DNA of 64,000 nt from Avena insularis (Eukaryota > Streptophyta > Magnoliopsida > Poales > Poaceae), in NCBI GenBank assembly GCA_023614405.1, contig CM042685.1, positions 187,956,257 through 188,020,256 on the forward strand, read 5' to 3'. The position numbers and the translations under genes were made by a program. The notes under the pieces were generated by a model. It saw only the letters and a program-made list of their open reading frames with translations. It had not been told where the DNA came from and searched no databases. Shown in pieces: positions 11,658 to 22,902 of the stretch (position 1 is its first letter; each line of letters opens with the position of its first letter).

Positions 11658-12440
11658 ATGCTGTCACGCACCCCAGGCATGGTATGCCTGGCAGAGGAGT
11701 TCAACGACAACGCTCTCATGGCCACCATGCTGGGCACGTGTCCTGTCATGTCGCCGGCAGACTTGCTGTCGGTTTTAGGTCTCATTTTGGGATCAGACGA
11801 GAAGTGGTCAATATTGAGGTATGCGTGCCGCCATTCGATTTCTTTGTCCGGTTCACCCACAGCTTAGACAGCAAGCGTGTTCTGCATTCTTCCCGTTCTT
11901 TTGAGTGCTGTGGGGAGAAAATGAGCTTCCTGCATTGGCATCGCGCCTGTGGGTGGGACGATTGCTTCTTGCAGCTTCGGTTCTTATCTAAACTCGGCTT
12001 TGACGGCCTCCCTTTGCATGCTTGGGAACCGGAGGCCCTCAAGCAGGTCGTCAGTAGCCTTGGCGGCGAGCTGGTGGAGATTGTGCAACCGAGCGACAGA
12101 TGGATCATCCAGGTAAAGGCGTGGATGAAAGATCCAGACACCATTCCTCAGATGTACAATGTGGAGATTCCAAGCAAGGCAAGAGGACAACTTTGCTAGA
12201 AGCACCCGATGATTATCCACCTGCAGGAGGTTCTGGATCTGGTACATGGCATTCAGGACCCCGGCGAGGTGGCCAGAAAGCGTCCTCATCGCCTGCAGTG
12301 TTGGCCAGAAAGGATCGATGGCACAGGACAACCACCGTTCCGTGATGGAGCACACGGTTTCGGTGGGGGGACCGAGCGTGGATAGGCTGGTGGTTCTGAT
12401 TTCCCTTGAGTGAAGACAGAGGTTTAGTGAATCTGAAAGA
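11658..12440 (+). pseudogene. DUF4283-like coding remnant (LINE ORF1 or related)
   Basis: Two frames in series resemble the DUF4283-type domain found in many plant LINE-associated proteins. The frame from 11658 carries AEEFNDNALMATMLGTC. The frame from about 11815 to 12180 carries LRFLSKLGFDGLPLHAW followed by DRWIIQVKAWMKDPDTIP, which match the family's pattern of a 'GxPxHAW' turn and a 'W..DP..IP' segment. The shift between frames near 11815 breaks the gene. After 12200 only scattered open pieces remain. The sequence then runs into the 12448-22434 retrotransposon and resumes at 22440, so the original locus was split by that insertion. Confidence 0.5.
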
Positions 12441-12442
12441 TT

Positions 12443-12447
12443 GCTGG
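12443..12447 (+). repeat. Target-site duplication GCTGG, left copy
   Basis: GCTGG directly precedes the 5' LTR start at 12448 and is repeated exactly at 22435-22439 after the 3' LTR. A 5-bp duplication is usual for LTR retrotransposons and proves the element's two ends. Confidence 0.93.
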
Positions 12448-13772
12448 TGTCACATCCCAAGATTTTCCAAATCTTGTAATGTGAAAATAAATGAATAAAA
12501 ATAAAACTTTGTTTGATTTTTAGAGCCATAAGAAACTTTTTAAATTCAATTGGAACTTCAAACCAATTTGGATCAAATAAATTCCTAAAGAGATTTGAAA
12601 AGATGAACATTTAAATAGAGGAAAATAAAATATTTTGGAATTACTATTTTGAATCATTTAGATAAAAGGATTTAGTTTCCAAAAGAAAAGGAAGGATTTT
12701 AAAATAAGAAATTATTTCACAAAGCCAAATTAAGACTTAACCAAACTTTGGAAATAAAACATTTTGTTTTGATAAAAATAGTAAAGGTTTATTTAATAAA
12801 ATCAACCAGGTTTTATTAATAAAGGTTTTACTATTCTCCAAAACCTCAAAACTTGTTTCATTTGAAATAAGTTTTCCAAATATTTTGTATTTTCAAATAA
12901 AACCTACTGATATGGTTTTGAAAATATTTAGATTTCAAATAGAGAATTTATTAATAAAATCAAACCCTATTTGAATAATAACAATGGTCCATTTATTTAA
13001 TTAATAATGGACCCTATTATTAAAATTATTATTTTGATTTTGGATTTTGGTTCATGTTACAAGAACTAATTACAAAATTACAAAGTTTGGTGTTGTTTGA
13101 ATTGATTTGGTTGATGTTTGTTTGTTTGGAATTTCAAAAGAAATCAAAAATAGAAATAGAAAAGGTTCAGGAAAGAAAAAATGGATTTGGACCTGACCCA
13201 ACCCAAAGAGCCAAAGAAGGCCCGAACCAGCCCAGCACTCCCTATCGCGCGAAACGTTTTTCTACCTAAACGCAAACCCGCAGAGAGACCGACTGATGGA
13301 CCCTCCCCTCATTTCTTTTATCACTGCCAGATAGACCCCACTCTCCCCTGTTCATTGTCCACACCCCGCGCGACCTCTTCTCCCTCCCTCGTCGCCGTTT
13401 CCTGCAGAGATTCCGCGGCCTTAATTCATCATAACGCAGCCGCCATTACTCGCCTTGACCATGCACGTTAAAACGCCAGCGTCTTCCCCTCCTTTTCCCT
13501 CTATCGCCCCACCTCGACTCGCCCTCAGGCTGCCAAATTTCGCCAGAGACCACCCTCTGTTCCGACGAGGTCCGATGCCGATTCCGGCGACTCGACACCG
13601 CCCCGTGCCTTCCTGAGCACACTAGGAGACTCACCACTCCTTGGCGCATCTCCCAGTACCCTTCGTTCGACCGCGGGCACCCCAGAGTGTCACCTTCGAC
13701 AAGTTCCAGCCTCGCCGCCGCGTCTGTCTTCAACTCCGGCAAGCGCCCAGGTAATTTCAGACCGCCCCGCGC

Positions 13773-13781
13773 TTTATAAAT
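13773..13781 (+). promoter_or_regulatory. TATA-like box in 5' LTR
   Basis: TTTATAAAT follows a GC-rich stretch and is conserved in the 3' LTR at 19638-19646, so it is a likely LTR promoter element. The position is inferred from sequence only. Confidence 0.5.
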
Positions 13782-15810
13782 CACACTCAAACATTCGCCT
13801 CACTCTCCTACGTCTGACCACACTTTTGGTTTGCCTTCTCATGAACCACAGCATCGTCTCCAACCGAGACCAGAGCACGCCGTCCGCTGTAATCTAACTC
13901 CGTGGCGATTACTCCTACAACCGTCGGCGCCTCATCGACCACATGTTGAGCTTCCCAGCCTCCTGCGATCTCGGTGAGCCTACTCCTCCCTCTCGCTTCC
14001 TATTTCGCCAAATGCCGACCGTCGCCGCATTTAGCCATCGCCGCGCCGCCAAGATATGGTCAAATACGCTTAGCACCGTAGAGGATCTCGATCCGACGCC
14101 ATGATAGATCACTTAAGGGGTACGCTTCTCGACCACACGATCTAACTAGATCCAACGCACTGCAACACCGATCCGCCGAACCGGTACCGGCCCAACCAGA
14201 ATGCGATATGCGTGTGTCTGTTTAAAACAGAATTTGGAAATCAGATTTAAGTTGCAATTTCAAACCTTTGTAACTTTCGATCCACACATCCAAAATTTAC
14301 AAATTTGATACCGTTGGAATCAGTAGAACAAACCCTAGCCAACCATGCCTTTAGTTTAGCAAATAGTATCCATTAAAGGGTTTGTTTTTGCAGAAACATT
14401 TGTGTGCTTATTTAGGGTAGAAAAATGATTCAAAAATGTTTATAAGGTTAAAACCTTTGCAAAATTGTTTTGATGTGAACTTACTGACCCTAGGAACCAA
14501 CCCATGGTCTTGGAAATGGATTTGGTAAAATTTAAGATGGATTATTTGACTTAGCCATTCCTAGCCAAATGAAAATAATGGTTTTATTTTAAAAATGTTT
14601 TTGTAGTAAAAACTTTGGGAAAATGATTTGAAACAAACCTACTAACCCAAAACACCAAGTTTTGCAATAGCAACTCATTTGGTGAACAACTTAAAGTTGT
14701 TACTTTGATAAAAATATTTTCCACTACATAAAATGAGGATTGGATTTAAAAATGGATTTTGGACAAAACCCTTTTTGCAAATGACTTTGCCACTTTGGAA
14801 AAACGACCAATTTGGAACTTACAAAGTTTAGAAGCCTAGTGAAGAACATCTTTGCAAATAGGACCATCACTTGCATACTTACATGCATGACTTAGATCCC
14901 ATAGTTTTATGTGTGTGAATTGTTGTTTGGTTGATTGTTTGGAATGCTAGTTGATTTGGTGTTTGTTTGATTGATTGTAGTGAAATTAACAAAGTGTGAG
15001 ACTAGCAAGATCAAGGAGTGAACCATCATTCCCTACCAAAAAGGAAAGTTACACTATCATCTAAAGTCCTACTATTTTCTATACTTAGTGGATTTTGAAA
15101 CATGCATGAAAACAAATTTTATACTTATGCTATGCTAAATCCTAATAGGATACCTTATACCTTCCTTAGAGAAAACAATGTAGTTGATACATGCTTAGCC
15201 ATGCTATATTTTGAAGAGAGATACATGTTGAGATTTTACAAAGGTTGAGAAAAGGACTTGTGTTTTACATAATAAAACAAGGACTCAATGAACCACCTAG
15301 GTGGAGGATACTTTAAGTTTTGGAGAAGGTGGCAACAAAAGGAACCATGTCTATGGGAATCACTTTGTGTTGTGCTCCAAAATAAAACCACCTAGGAACT
15401 TAGAGATTGAACATGTTTCTCCAATTGTGGCTTTCGTGTGCAACCACATGCTATTATGGCTCTGGCTTAGTCAACTACAATGGGAAGACCCATGCACTAT
15501 CTTCAGTTAACTGGACATGGGGACCTGGAATCCTACATGGGTGCTGAAGGCAAGCTAGCAATGGTGTATGGGAGGACCCTTTGGAAAGACTTCGTCACAT
15601 TCTCAATCTGCCAGTACTCCAACTTGGTGAGCACTAATCCAGTAGGCCACTGGTGGCAAAAGGATGGGATTGTGACATGTGGGTAAAGTGTACTCCTTCT
15701 GCAGAAGATAATAAAATCTAAGTACTTAGCCGTGTCCCCGGTTATGGACAATACTGAGCAACTAAAGTTTGAACTATGGGAGATCTCGACATTCCAACTT
15801 CTAAAATAAA

Positions 15811-16045
15811 AACTTGATGCACTTGGGGGTACCAAGGAATTCAAAGAGGTTTTGTTAAGCTTGATGCACTTGGGGTTACCAAGGAGCTCAAGAGATTTTG
15901 ATGAAAACATGAACACTTGGGGTTACCAAGGAACTCATGAGAATTTATAAAACTTGATGCACTTGGGGTTACCAAGGAGCTCAAGGGATTTTGACAAGAA
16001 CTTGAAAACTTGAGTGTCTACCAAGGAGTTCAAGGGATTCTTGGA
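15811..16045 (+). repeat. Minisatellite in 5' LTR, about 47 bp x 5
   Basis: Units share ACTTGATGCACTTGGGG-TTACCAAGGA followed by a CTCAAGAG-type block. Starts lie near 15811, 15859, 15908, 15951 and 16001. The last unit has drifted. Confidence 0.85.
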
Positions 16046-16549
16046 AAAGAGATTTGACAAAGGACCAAAACCATTTTGAAAAGATAGGATAAAATATTGC
16101 TTTATGCAAATGAGCCTAAAGCTCTACTTAGCCAAATATGCATGTATTGATAGGATCCACTCATATTATACATAGAAGTGAAGCTTGCCAATACAATTCA
16201 AATGTATTGACCCTTGTGGCTGTAACTTGTAATGTTGCAGGTTTGATTGATTTTAGTGAAGATTGTTTGATTAGGATTACAAAGTCTACAACCAACATCT
16301 GCCTGTGGCACTTTGAAGATGGACCCCATGATTATAGTTATTCCGCTGCAATGTAATGTAATAGCCAAATGAGCTATGTATTCATGTAATAAAATTATGT
16401 TATTCCTGGTTATAAAGTTATATTATGACCTTTGTTTCTTGATATTACATCTAAAATGTGGATGCTAGCTATTGATCCAGGGACTAGCATTGTAAACACA
16501 GGGGACACCACCTTATGCTATTTAAAGGTTGGGCCACTCCCTCTACAGA

Positions 16550-16561
16550 TGGTATCAGAGC
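16550..16561 (+). promoter_or_regulatory. Primer-binding site (initiator-Met tRNA type)
   Basis: TGGTATCAGAGC lies two bases after the 5' LTR end. It is the usual match to the 3' end of plant initiator methionine tRNA that primes minus-strand DNA synthesis. Confidence 0.9.
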
Positions 16562-17265
16562 ATTGTGTTGCCTGTAGGATTTGTAAACCTAGGATTGGAC
16601 AAAAACCCTTAGAAAAATAGGAGTTGTACTTGTTCCAAAAACTTATTTACAAAACACTTGTAAACCCTTTCCTCAACCATTTTGGTTTCAACTCAACATC
16701 TCTTCTATTTCAAACTTGATGGAAAAACCTACCCCATGGCCCAAGACTACACCATGTGCAAAGGACTCCCTCAACACTTCCAACTCTAATGACTTCAACT
16801 TCTTCAACTCTAATGACGTCAACATCTTTAGCACGTTCACCAAGGACTTCCAACTCGGATATCACTAAGGACTACATGTGAGACAAGGAAATCTTGCTCA
16901 AGATTTAGAGACTGAGGGAATGCAAAAGTTAGAAGGAGTTCACTTCACTAGAAGACAAAGTAACCAAGAGTTTTTCCCAAAGAACCATGATCTCATGTAG
17001 GAAGAAGCAACCAAGAAGGATGGAAATATCACAAGTAAACCATATAGATGGACCACCATATTTTAGTTAAGTCAAACCCACCAACTCATGTGGTGTAACA
17101 AAAATATTTTGTTGCCTAAGTGTGTGCTTGAGCATTGTTGTTTGAGTGAAATGTTTGGTTTATGATTACATGCACATTGCTTGTGTGAATTGTGATATGT
17201 GTGATTAGAATTGATTCCTTAGAAAAACCTTTTGCCTATACTAATTCTCCCCTCAACCCAAACAG
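16562..17265. other. Untranslated leader of the non-autonomous element
   Basis: No supported coding sequence lies between the primer site and the first ATG of the zinc-knuckle gene. The stretch is A-rich with many short stops. Confidence 0.6.
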
Positions 17266-18122
17266 ATGACTACTCCAAGAGACTCCAACATCAAGGTTGA
17301 TGACACCAACACCAACCAAGAGGACAACATGAAAGAGCTCATAGCAACTCAACACCAGTTAAACCAACTAACAGCTAGTTCATAGCCAACACTAGTGGTA
17401 AAGATCCAGCACTGCAAAAGTTTTTGGAGGAACAAACCCAATTGATGCTTAAGGTGACTAATCAAATGATCAACATGGAAGAAAACTATCCCAACAGAGT
17501 TTATGACAACAAGGATGACAAGAATGTTATTCTAGATGGAGCCCCAGCTTGCATTATTTGTGGAGACAAGGATCATACTTCCAAGGAGCATGAAGATCAA
17601 TGCCCCAATTGTGAAGAGGAACATTCTGTTGGACAATGTCCCACTTCTCAAGCTACTTGCTACCTATGTGAAGGAAACAATCATACTCCTATCCAATGCC
17701 CCATCTACTCCATGGTGGAACAAAGGAAGCAAGGTGAATCCAAGTCAACCCAGAAGGGTGATAACAAAGGAAAAGGACCACTTATACCTCCAAACAAGAC
17801 AACCCAATTCAAAGGACTAAAGAAACCCAAGAAACAAAAGCAGGACATGAGCCTTGTGCAATGTCGTAAATGTAAGGAAATGGGACACTACTCCAGTGGA
17901 TGCCCAGAGAACGAGAAGAATAAAGAGATTGGCCAAGTGGTGTGCAACAACTGCAAAGAATCAGGCCACTATGTAGCAACTTGTCCACAAGAGCCACGTA
18001 AAGAACTCCAAGACATCCACTGTTTCAATTGCAAAAACCCAGGACATTATGCAAGCAACTGTCCAGAAAAGATGAAGAACAAGATCACCAAGCCTATGGA
18101 GAAACTCAACCTTGGCCCATGA
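17266..18122 (+). pseudogene. Gag-like protein with six zinc-knuckle modules, frameshifted
   Basis: A first frame runs from ATG 17266 to TAG 17383. A second frame is open from about 17380 to the stop at 18120-18122, so a one-base shift near 17380 separates them. The second part (232 codons from 17424) is rich in Cys-His modules. Counted from 17424, one variant starts at C43-C46-H51 and another has three rather than four residues before its His (C60-C63-H67-C72). Four canonical CX2CX4HX4C knuckles follow at C79, C147, C174 and C200; the last three are spaced 26-27 residues apart. Zinc knuckles bind retroelement RNA during packaging. There is no clear capsid domain upstream and no pol downstream. 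A Lys-rich linker joins the two groups of knuckles. The shift could be real decay or a base-calling error. Confidence 0.75.
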
Positions 18123-18301
18123 GTCAAGCATGGAAACTAAGGACACAAATGCAACTGTTTGCTTAGAGAAAGTTTTCCCAGGATCCCAAGAAGGACAATA
18201 TGTAATTTTTATTTGAAATTTTTTAAGGGTGGTAGTACCCTAGTTGTTTTGAGCCTGCTTGTAACCCTAACCTTCCCAAATCTCGGGACGAGATTTATTT
18301 T

Positions 18302-18312
18302 AAGGGTGGTAG
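18302..18312 (+). promoter_or_regulatory. Polypurine tract
   Basis: AAGGGTGGTAG lies just upstream of the 3' LTR (18315), after a CGGGACGAGATTT motif. This is the expected place for plus-strand priming. Confidence 0.7.
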
Positions 18313-18314
18313 CC

Positions 18315-21300
18315 TATCACATCCCAAGATTTTCCAAATCTTGTAATGTGAAAATAAATGGATAAAAATAAAACTTTGTTTGATTTTTAGAGCCAGAAGA
18401 AACTTTTTGAATTCAATTGGAACTTCAAACCAATTTGGATCAAATAAATTCCTAAAGAGATTTGAAAAGATGAACATTTAAATAGAGGAAAATAAAATAT
18501 TTTGGAATTACTATTTTGAATCATTTAGATAAAAGGATTTAGTTTCCAAAAGAAAAGGAAGGATTTTAAAATAAGAAATTATTTCACAAAGCCAAATTAA
18601 GACTTAACCAAACTTTGGAAATAAAACATTTTGTTTTGATAAAAATAGTAAAGGTTTATTTAATAAAATCAACCAGGTTTTATTAATAAAGGTTTTACTA
18701 TTCTCCAAAACCTCAAAACTTGTTTCATTTGAAATAAGTTTTCCAAATATTTTGTATTTTCAAATAAAACCTACTGATATGGTTTTGAAATTATTTAGAT
18801 TTCAAATAGAGAATTTATTAATAAAATCAAACCCTATTTGAATAATAACAATGGTCCATTTATTTAATTAATAATGGACCCTATTATTAAAATTATTATT
18901 TTGATTTTGGATTTTGGTTCATGTTACTGAACAGAACTAATTACAAAATTACGAAGTTAGGTGTTGTTTGAATTGATTTGGTTGATGTTTGTTTGTTTGG
19001 AATTTCAAAACAGAAATCAAAAATAGAAATAGAAAAAGGTTCAGGAAAGAAAAAAAAGGATTTGGACCTGACCCAAGCCAAGAGCTCAAGAAGGCCCGTA
19101 ACCAGCCCAAGACTTTATCGCTACAAACGTTTTTCTACCTAAACGCAAACCCGCAGAGAGACCGACTGATGGACCCTCCCCTCATTTATTTTCTCACTGC
19201 CAGGTAGACCCCACTCTCCCCTGTTCATCGTCCACACCCCGCGCGACCTCTTCTCCCTCCCTCGTCGCCGTTTCCTGCAGAGATTCCGCGGCCTTAATTC
19301 ATCATAACGCAGCCGCCATTACTCGCCTTGACCATGCACGTTAAAACGCCAGCGTCTTCCCCTCCATTTCCTCCGTCGCCCCCACCTCGACTCGCCTCAG
19401 CCGCCAAATTTCGCCAGAGACCACCCTCTGTTCCGACGAGGTCCGGTGCCGATTCCGGCAACTCGACACCGCCCCGTGCCTTCCTGAGCACACTAGGAGA
19501 CTCACCACTCCTTGGCGCATCTCCTAGTACCCTTCGTTCGACCGCGGGCACCCCAGAGTGTCACCTTCGACAAGTTCGGCCACTGGCTCTGTCTTCAACT
19601 CCGGCAAGCGCCCAGGTAATTTCAGACCGCCCCGCGCTTTATAAATCACACTCACACATTCGCCTCACTCTCCTACGTCTGACCACACTTTCGGTTTGCC
19701 TTCTCATGAACCACAACATCGTCTCCAACCGAGACCAGAGCACGCCGTCGCCAGAACGAACTCCGGCGAGCGATTACTCCTACAACCGTGCGCCCCCTGC
19801 CTCATCGACCACACGTTGAGCTTCCCCAGCCTCCTGCGATCTCGGTGAGCCTACTCCCTCCCTCTCTCGCTTCCTGTTTCGCGGCGCCCATCGCTTCGAT
19901 CGTCGCCGGCCGCTAGCCACCGCCGGCGCCGCTCGCATATGGTGAAATACGCTAGCACCGTAGGATCTCGATCCGACGCTTGCGATAGATCACTTAAGCC
20001 GCGAAGGGGTACGTTCTCTGGACCACACGATCTAACTAGATCCAACGCACCGCAACACCGATCCGGCCAAACCGCACCGCCCAACCAGAATGCGACGCGG
20101 GCCAGGTCTGTTTAAAACAGAATTTGGAAATCAGATTTAAGTTGCAATTTCAAACCTTTGTAACTTTCGATCCACACGTCCAAAATTTACAAATTTGATA
20201 CCGTTGGAATCAGTGGAACAAACTCTAGCCAACCATGCCCTTAGTTTAGCAAATAGTATCCATTAAAGTATTTGTTTTTGCAGAAACATTTGTGTGCTTA
20301 TTTAGGGTATCAAAATGAATCAAAAATGTTTCTAAGGTTAAAACCTTTGCAAAATTGTTTTGATGTGAACTTACTGACCCTAGGAACCAACCCATGGTCT
20401 TGGAAATGGATTTGGTAAAATTTAAGATGGATTATTTGACTTAGCCATTTCTAGCCAAATGAAAATAATGGTTTTATTTTAAAAATGTTTTTGGAGTAAA
20501 AACTTTGGGAAAATGATTTGAAACAAACCTACTAACCCAAAACACCAAGTTTTGCAATAGCAACTCATTTGGTGAACAACTTAAAGTTGTTACTTTGATA
20601 AAAATATTTTCCACTACATAAAATGAGGATTGGATTTAAAAATGGATTTTGGACAAAACCCTTTTTGCAAATGACTTTGCCACTTTGGAAAAATGACCAA
20701 TTTGGAACTTACAAAGTTTAGAAGCCTAGTGAAGAACATCTTTGCAAATATGACCATCACTTGCATACTTACATGCATGACTTAGATCCCATAGTTTTAT
20801 GTGTGTGAATTGTTGTTTGGTTGATTGTTTGGAATGCTAGTTGATTTGGTGTTTGTTTGATTGATTGTAGTGAAATTAACAAAGTGTGAGACTAGCAAGA
20901 TCAAGGAGTGAACCATCATTCCCTACCAAAAAGGAAAGTTACACTATCATCTAAAGTCCTACTATTTTCTATACTTAGTGGATTTTGAAACATGCATGAA
21001 AACAAATTTTATACTTATGCTATGCTAAATCCTAATAGGATACCTTATACCTTCCTTAGAGAAAACAATGTAGTTGATACATGCTTAGCCATGCTATATT
21101 TTGAAGAGAGATACATGTTGAGATTTTACAAAGGTTGAGAAAAGGACTTGTGTTTTACATAATAAAACAAGGACTCAATGAACCACCTAGGTGGAGGATA
21201 CTTTAAGTTTTGGAGAAGGTGGCAACAAAAGGAACCATGTCTATGGGAATCACTTTGTGTTGTGCTCCAAAAGAAAACCACCTAGGAAACTTAGAGATTG

Positions 21301-22434
21301 AACATGTTTCTCCAATTGTGGCTTTCGTGTGCAACCACATGCTATTATGGCTTTGGCTTAGTCAACTACAATGGGAAGACCCATGCACCGCCTTCTTGAT
21401 TAACTGGACATGGGGACTGGAATCCTACATGGGTGCTGAAGGCAAGCTAGCAATGGTGTATGGGAGGACCCTTTGAAAGACTTCACATTCTCAATCTGCC
21501 AAGACTCCAACTTGGTGAGCACTAATCCAGAGGCCACTGGTGGCAAAAGGATGGGATTGTGACATGTGGGTAAAGTGTACTCCTTCTGGAAGATAATAAA
21601 ATCTAAGTACTTAGCCGTGTCCCGGTTATGGACAATCTTGAGCAACTAAAGTTTGAACTATGGGAGATCTCGACATTCCAACTTCTAAAATAAAAACTTG
21701 ATGCACTTGGGGGTACCAAGGAATTCAAAGAGGTTTTGTTAAGCTTGATGCACTTGGGGTTACCAAGGAGCTCAAGAGATTTTGATGAAAACATGAACAC
21801 TTGGGGTTACCAAGGAACTCATGAGAATTTATAAAACTTGATGCACTTGGGGTTACCAAGGAGCTCAAGGGATTTTGACAAGAACTTGAAAACTTGAGTG
21901 TCTACCAAGGAGTTCAAGGGATTCTTGGAAAAGAGATTTGACAAAGGACCAAAACCATTTTGAAAAGATAGGATAAAATATTGCTTTATGCAAATGAGCC
22001 TAAAGCTCTACTTAGCCAAATATGTATGTATTGATAGGATCCACTCATATTATACATAGAAGTGAAGCTTGCCAATACAATTCAAATGTATTGACCCTTG
22101 TGGCTGTAACTTGTAATGTTGCAGGTTTGATTGATTTTAGTGAAGATTGTTTGATTAGGATTACAAAGTCTACAACCAACATCTGCCTGTGGCACTTTGA
22201 AGATGAAGGACCCCATGATTATAGTTATTCCGCTGCAATGTAATGTAATAGCCAAATGAGCTATGTATTCATGTAATAAAATTATGTTATTCCTGGTTAT
22301 AAAGTTATATTATGACCTTTGTTTCTTGATATTACATCTAAAATGTGGATGCTAGCTATTGATCCAGGGACTAGCATTGTAAACACAGGGGACACCACCT
22401 TATGCTATTTAAAGGTTGGGCCACTCCCTCTACA
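18315..22434 (+). repeat. 3' LTR of the non-autonomous element (4120 bp)
   Basis: It matches 12448-16547 end to end. Its first bases are TATCACATCCC rather than TGTCACATCCC, a change in the terminal TG. Most differences from the 5' LTR are small indels in the GC-rich block (19270-20110). Confidence 0.93.
21694..21930 (+). repeat. Minisatellite in 3' LTR, about 47 bp x 5
   Basis: This is the counterpart of 15811-16045, with the same unit order. Confidence 0.85.
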
Positions 22435-22439
22435 GCTGG
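22435..22439 (+). repeat. Target-site duplication GCTGG, right copy
   Basis: It matches 12443-12447 exactly. Confidence 0.93.
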
Positions 22440-22902
22440 CTTGAGAGTCGAGCACGTAGTACGCCTTATGTAATAGTTTGAACTACTGTAGTATGTGTGG
22501 CTACTGAATTTGTAATGTGTGGATACTGAATTCGTAGTATGTGTGTCTAATGATTTCATAGTACATGTGGCTAATGATTTGTAGTTTGTGTGCCAAACAA
22601 ATTTGTAGTATGTGTGGCTAATGAATTTGTGTGCATAACCAATGTTAGCTTCCGAAAAAGAGGGTGGGCTAGCAATGATCAATGTCACCATTCCCGGGAA
22701 AATGCTGCTGGTGAGCGATCTGAAAGGCACGAAATGTTGCTGGTTTGTATGCCTCGAACAATTTTTACATATATTTGTTCGAGCTGGTGCGTGATTCTGC
22801 ATGGAACTTGCATGAATAAACCACCCAAGATTAGTTCATAAAATGTTGTCTGAATCTTCCCTCGGATAGGTATGATAGTAAACTGAATTCAACCGCCTGT
22901 AG
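22440..22902. other. Resumed host sequence with 24-bp tandem repeat
   Basis: This is the continuation of the locus split by the non-autonomous element. It has no supported coding sequence. Six imperfect 24-bp units at 22488-22628 share GTAGTATGTGTGGCTAATGAATTT. Confidence 0.6.
22488..22628 (+). repeat. 24-bp tandem repeat, 6 imperfect units
   Basis: Units start near 22488, 22512, 22534, 22558, 22581 and 22605. Each follows the pattern GTAGTxTGTGTGGCTAxTGAxTTT. Confidence 0.8.

Larger units (their letters stand above)
12448..16547 (+). repeat. 5' LTR of the non-autonomous element (4100 bp)
   Basis: The LTR starts TGTCACATCCCAAGATTTTC and ends CCACTCCCTCTACA. A GC-rich block at about 13180-14200 contains a TATA-like box, and AT-rich sequence lies either side. 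A five-unit minisatellite lies at 15811-16045. Translations within it are short and not gene-like. Confidence 0.93.
12448..22434 (+). mobile_element. Complete non-autonomous LTR retrotransposon with 4.1-kb LTRs
   Basis: Both ends are exact. The 5' LTR is 12448-16547, the 3' LTR is 18315-22434, and both are flanked by GCTGG. The internal region is only about 1.77 kb. It holds a primer site matching initiator-Met tRNA, one zinc-knuckle protein and a polypurine tract, but no protease, integrase, reverse transcriptase or RNase H. That fits the 'large retrotransposon derivative' class, which depends on enzymes from another element. The AAGGGTGGTAG tract after a CGGGACGAGATTT motif resembles Del/Tekay chromoviruses, so Gypsy is the likely superfamily. 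AT-rich parts of the two LTRs are nearly identical, suggesting a fairly recent insertion. Confidence 0.93.

Noticed and set aside
15301..16620. Frames inside the 5' LTR of the non-autonomous element
   Set aside because: Frames are short, lie in an LTR and are matched by equivalents in the 3' LTR with no domain similarity.
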